A DNA stretch of 6,876 nt, taken from Hadesarchaea archaeon (GTDB lineage: Archaea; Hadarchaeota; Hadarchaeia; Hadarchaeales; Hadarchaeaceae). The notes under the pieces are model-generated. The model searched no databases. It had not been told where the DNA came from and saw nothing but the letters and a program-made list of their open reading frames with translations. Made by a program: the position numbers and the translations under genes. This document shows, one piece after another, positions 5,761 through 6,876 of the stretch (the first letter of the stretch is position 1; every line of letters starts with the position of its first letter). The DNA lies in NCBI GenBank assembly GCA_023129675.1, contig JAGMBM010000131.1, positions 1 through 6,876 on the forward strand, read 5' to 3'.

Positions 5761-6048
5761 TTATACACCAGCAGCTGCGGGTGGGGAGATTGCAATCTCG
5801 TCCTTGTGCTTGAGCTTGGTGTGGATTCCGCGGATCTGCTGAATTCGCCGGCCGTTAAGCAGGATGTCGAAACACTCCAGGAGCTCCCCCGTCGTTGAAT
5901 CCAGAATCGTTTCAACTACTTGGGGGTGACGCCGGCTGAGTTTTATAAGCAGGGTGTCCACAGTCTCGTCCTCGTCTATCGGGACCTTTATCGTGCCGGT
6001 ACCCGCCTTTTCCTGCAGATCGCCACGCAACTTGACTACAACTTCCAT
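5761..6048 (-). CDS. MoaD/ThiS-family ubiquitin-like sulfur-carrier protein ending in Gly-Val
   Basis: The 95-residue product has the beta-grasp pattern of MoaD-type sulfur carriers: MEVVVKLRGDL at the start, ETVDTLLIKL helix, and the late block FDILLNGRRI...KHKDEIAISPP. MoaD proteins carry a C-terminal thiocarboxylate used to build molybdopterin, the cofactor of tungsten and molybdenum enzymes. That chemistry needs a final Gly-Gly. Here the last residues are PPAAAGV: the terminal glycine is a valine (codon GTA), one base change from GGA. The protein may therefore be inactive as a sulfur carrier, processed, or used differently. It starts four bases after the stop of the AOR-tail gene and must be co-transcribed with it, an order common for aldehyde ferredoxin oxidoreductase operons. 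GTGATC shortly before the ATG may act as ribosome-binding site. Confidence 0.85.
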   Translation of the reverse strand: MEVVVKLRGDLQEKAGTGTIKVPIDEDETVDTLLIKLSRRHPQVVETILDSTTGELLECFDILLNGRRIQQIRGIHTKLKHKDEIAISPPAAAGV

Positions 6049-6052
6049 CCGA

Positions 6053-6259
6053 TCACAGCTTTCGAATGCGCATGGGTTCTGCCGCTACGTCTGCTAGACC
6101 AAGCTCGCCAAGCGCGGCCTCGGTCGGCTTCCGATTAGCTCTCCACTTGCGCGGCTCGTAGTAATCTTTTAACATCACATCAAAGTCGACAACCTGTCCC
6201 TTCCCCGGCCCACCGGCGTAAATTATCCCAGCCATTTCTCCACCCAAAGGCTCAACCAT
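6053..6259 (-). CDS. C-terminal fragment of aldehyde ferredoxin oxidoreductase (truncated gene or stand-alone tail)
   Basis: The 68 residues resemble only the last 60 or so of tungsten aldehyde ferredoxin oxidoreductases, about 600-residue enzymes that oxidise aldehydes with ferredoxin. The matching stretch runs from EPLGG and GPGKGQVVDFDVMLKDYYE to KPTEAALGELGLADV. The 4Fe-4S cysteines and the tungstopterin-binding domains are absent. An in-frame TAG seven codons before the ATG, and no AOR-like coding further upstream, show that the gene does not continue. A TATA-like box 24 bp before the ATG suggests a short leaderless transcript, so the fragment may be expressed. The simplest reading is a remnant left by a deletion that kept or re-formed a start codon; a functional small protein cannot be excluded. 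Confidence 0.7.
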   Translation of the reverse strand: MVEPLGGEMAGIIYAGGPGKGQVVDFDVMLKDYYEPRKWRANRKPTEAALGELGLADVAAEPMRIRKL

Positions 6260-6278
6260 AGCGATTGGGGGCGATCGC

Positions 6279-6288
6279 TAAAAGGTTT
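6279..6288 (-). promoter_or_regulatory. TATA-like box for the AOR-tail/MoaD operon
   Basis: Read on the minus strand the sequence is AAACCTTTTA, centred 24 nt before the ATG at 6259, which predicts a leaderless transcript. The same 10-mer stands before argG on the other strand. A GCGATCGC palindrome lies between box and start at 6271-6278. Confidence 0.5.
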
Positions 6289-6350
6289 TCGGGGGTGGTA
6301 GTCTGATACAGGCGTGTCACTCTTGGCCGCATTCGACCGCAAAACACCTT

Positions 6351-6360
6351 AAACCTTTTA
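6351..6360 (+). promoter_or_regulatory. TATA-like box for argG
   Basis: AAACCTTTTA is centred 37 nt before the argG ATG. Initiation about 25 nt downstream, near 6381, leaves a 12-nt leader that contains the ribosome-binding site GGTGA (6384-6388), four bases from the start codon. Confidence 0.55.
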
Positions 6361-6392
6361 TGTCAATCTCATTAACAACAAGTGGTGAAGGG

Positions 6393-6876
6393 ATGAAAGT
6401 CGCTCTTGCCTACAGCGGCGGTCTCGACACGAGTGTCTGCGTTCGTTTGCTTCAGGAAAAGTACAAGGCCGATGTCATCACCGTTTCCGTCGATGTTGGG
6501 CAGGACCCGAAGGAACTGAAAGAAATAGCGAAAAAATCAAAGCAATTGGGGGCAATCAAGCACGTCCACGTCGACGCACGCAGGGAGTTCGTCGAGCAAT
6601 ACGTGTTTCGCAGCATCAAGGCGAACGGGCTCTACGAGGGCTACCCCCTTTCCACGGCGCTCGCGCGATACCCGATAGCAAGCAAGCTGGTCGAGGTCGC
6701 GCGCAGGGAGCGGGTCGACGCGGTGGCGCATGGGTGCACGGGAAAAGGCAATGATCAGTTCCGCTTCGACACGACTATCGCGATCAAAGCGCCAAAACTC
6801 AAAATTATCGCCCCCATCCGCGAACTCAACCTCGACCGAAAGTGGGAAATCAAATACGCGCGCAAGCATGGCATCC
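6393..6876 (+). CDS. argG: argininosuccinate synthase (3' partial)
   Basis: The enzyme joins citrulline and aspartate with ATP to form argininosuccinate, the penultimate step of arginine synthesis, in the cytoplasm. About 161 codons are present before the window ends, roughly the N-terminal ATP-binding half of a protein usually near 400 residues. Visible hallmarks are the N-type ATP pyrophosphatase loop AYSGGLDTSV (6-15), VDVGQ, the citrulline-binding segment YPLSTALARYPIASKLVEVA, and HGCTGKGNDQFRFD (113-126). The ATG begins directly with the family N-terminus and has GGTGA four bases upstream. It diverges from the AOR-tail/MoaD pair with its own TATA-like box. No arginine-responsive site was recognised in the 133-bp divergent region. 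Confidence 0.97.
   Translation, partial: MKVALAYSGGLDTSVCVRLLQEKYKADVITVSVDVGQDPKELKEIAKKSKQLGAIKHVHVDARREFVEQYVFRSIKANGLYEGYPLSTALARYPIASKLVEVARRERVDAVAHGCTGKGNDQFRFDTTIAIKAPKLKIIAPIRELNLDRKWEIKYARKHGI

Overview
The window reads as a piece of an archaeal chromosome, probably from an anaerobic peptide- or amino-acid-fermenting archaeon. Pointers are the ADP-forming acyl-CoA synthetase subunit, the two-subunit indolepyruvate ferredoxin oxidoreductase, tungsten/molybdenum-enzyme genes, TATA-like boxes placed about 25 nt before likely transcript starts, one gene that looks leaderless, and ribosome-binding sites of the GGAGG/GGTGA type. I do not assign a lineage.

Layout, left to right. Positions 1-453 hold the 3' end of an ADP-forming acyl-CoA synthetase alpha subunit. 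Positions 454-1157 are about 700 bp with no convincing gene but several inverted repeats, including a nested 95-bp structure at 935-1029. Then come an FMN nitroreductase (1158-1664), the iorA-iorB pair (1754-4329), and an arsenite-resistance pair: the efflux permease acr3 followed by its ArsR-type regulator (4435-5755). On the minus strand, converging on arsR with a 5-bp gap, are a MoaD/ThiS-like ubiquitin-fold protein (5761-6048) and, upstream of it, a 68-residue protein matching only the extreme C-terminus of aldehyde ferredoxin oxidoreductase (6053-6259). A 133-bp divergent promoter region separates this from the 5' part of argG (6393 to the window end).

Working together: IorAB oxidises aromatic 2-oxoacids to aryl-CoA with reduced ferredoxin. 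The ADP-forming synthetase can convert such CoA esters to acid plus ATP. Aldehyde ferredoxin oxidoreductase, whose pterin cofactor needs a MoaD-type sulfur carrier, handles aldehydes made as side products. The neighbourhood therefore carries pieces of the three arms of archaeal amino-acid fermentation, but the AOR arm is only a fragment here. The acr3-arsR cassette is a separate, self-contained stress module with its own promoter and a candidate operator. argG belongs to arginine biosynthesis.

Most genes are recognisable families. The points that merit attention are the nested inverted-repeat structure in the 454-1157 gap, the orphan AOR tail paired with a MoaD that ends Gly-Val instead of Gly-Gly, the identical TATA-like 10-mers in the divergent promoter, and the candidate operator over the acr3 TATA box. 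No wholly new defence or mobile system is visible.
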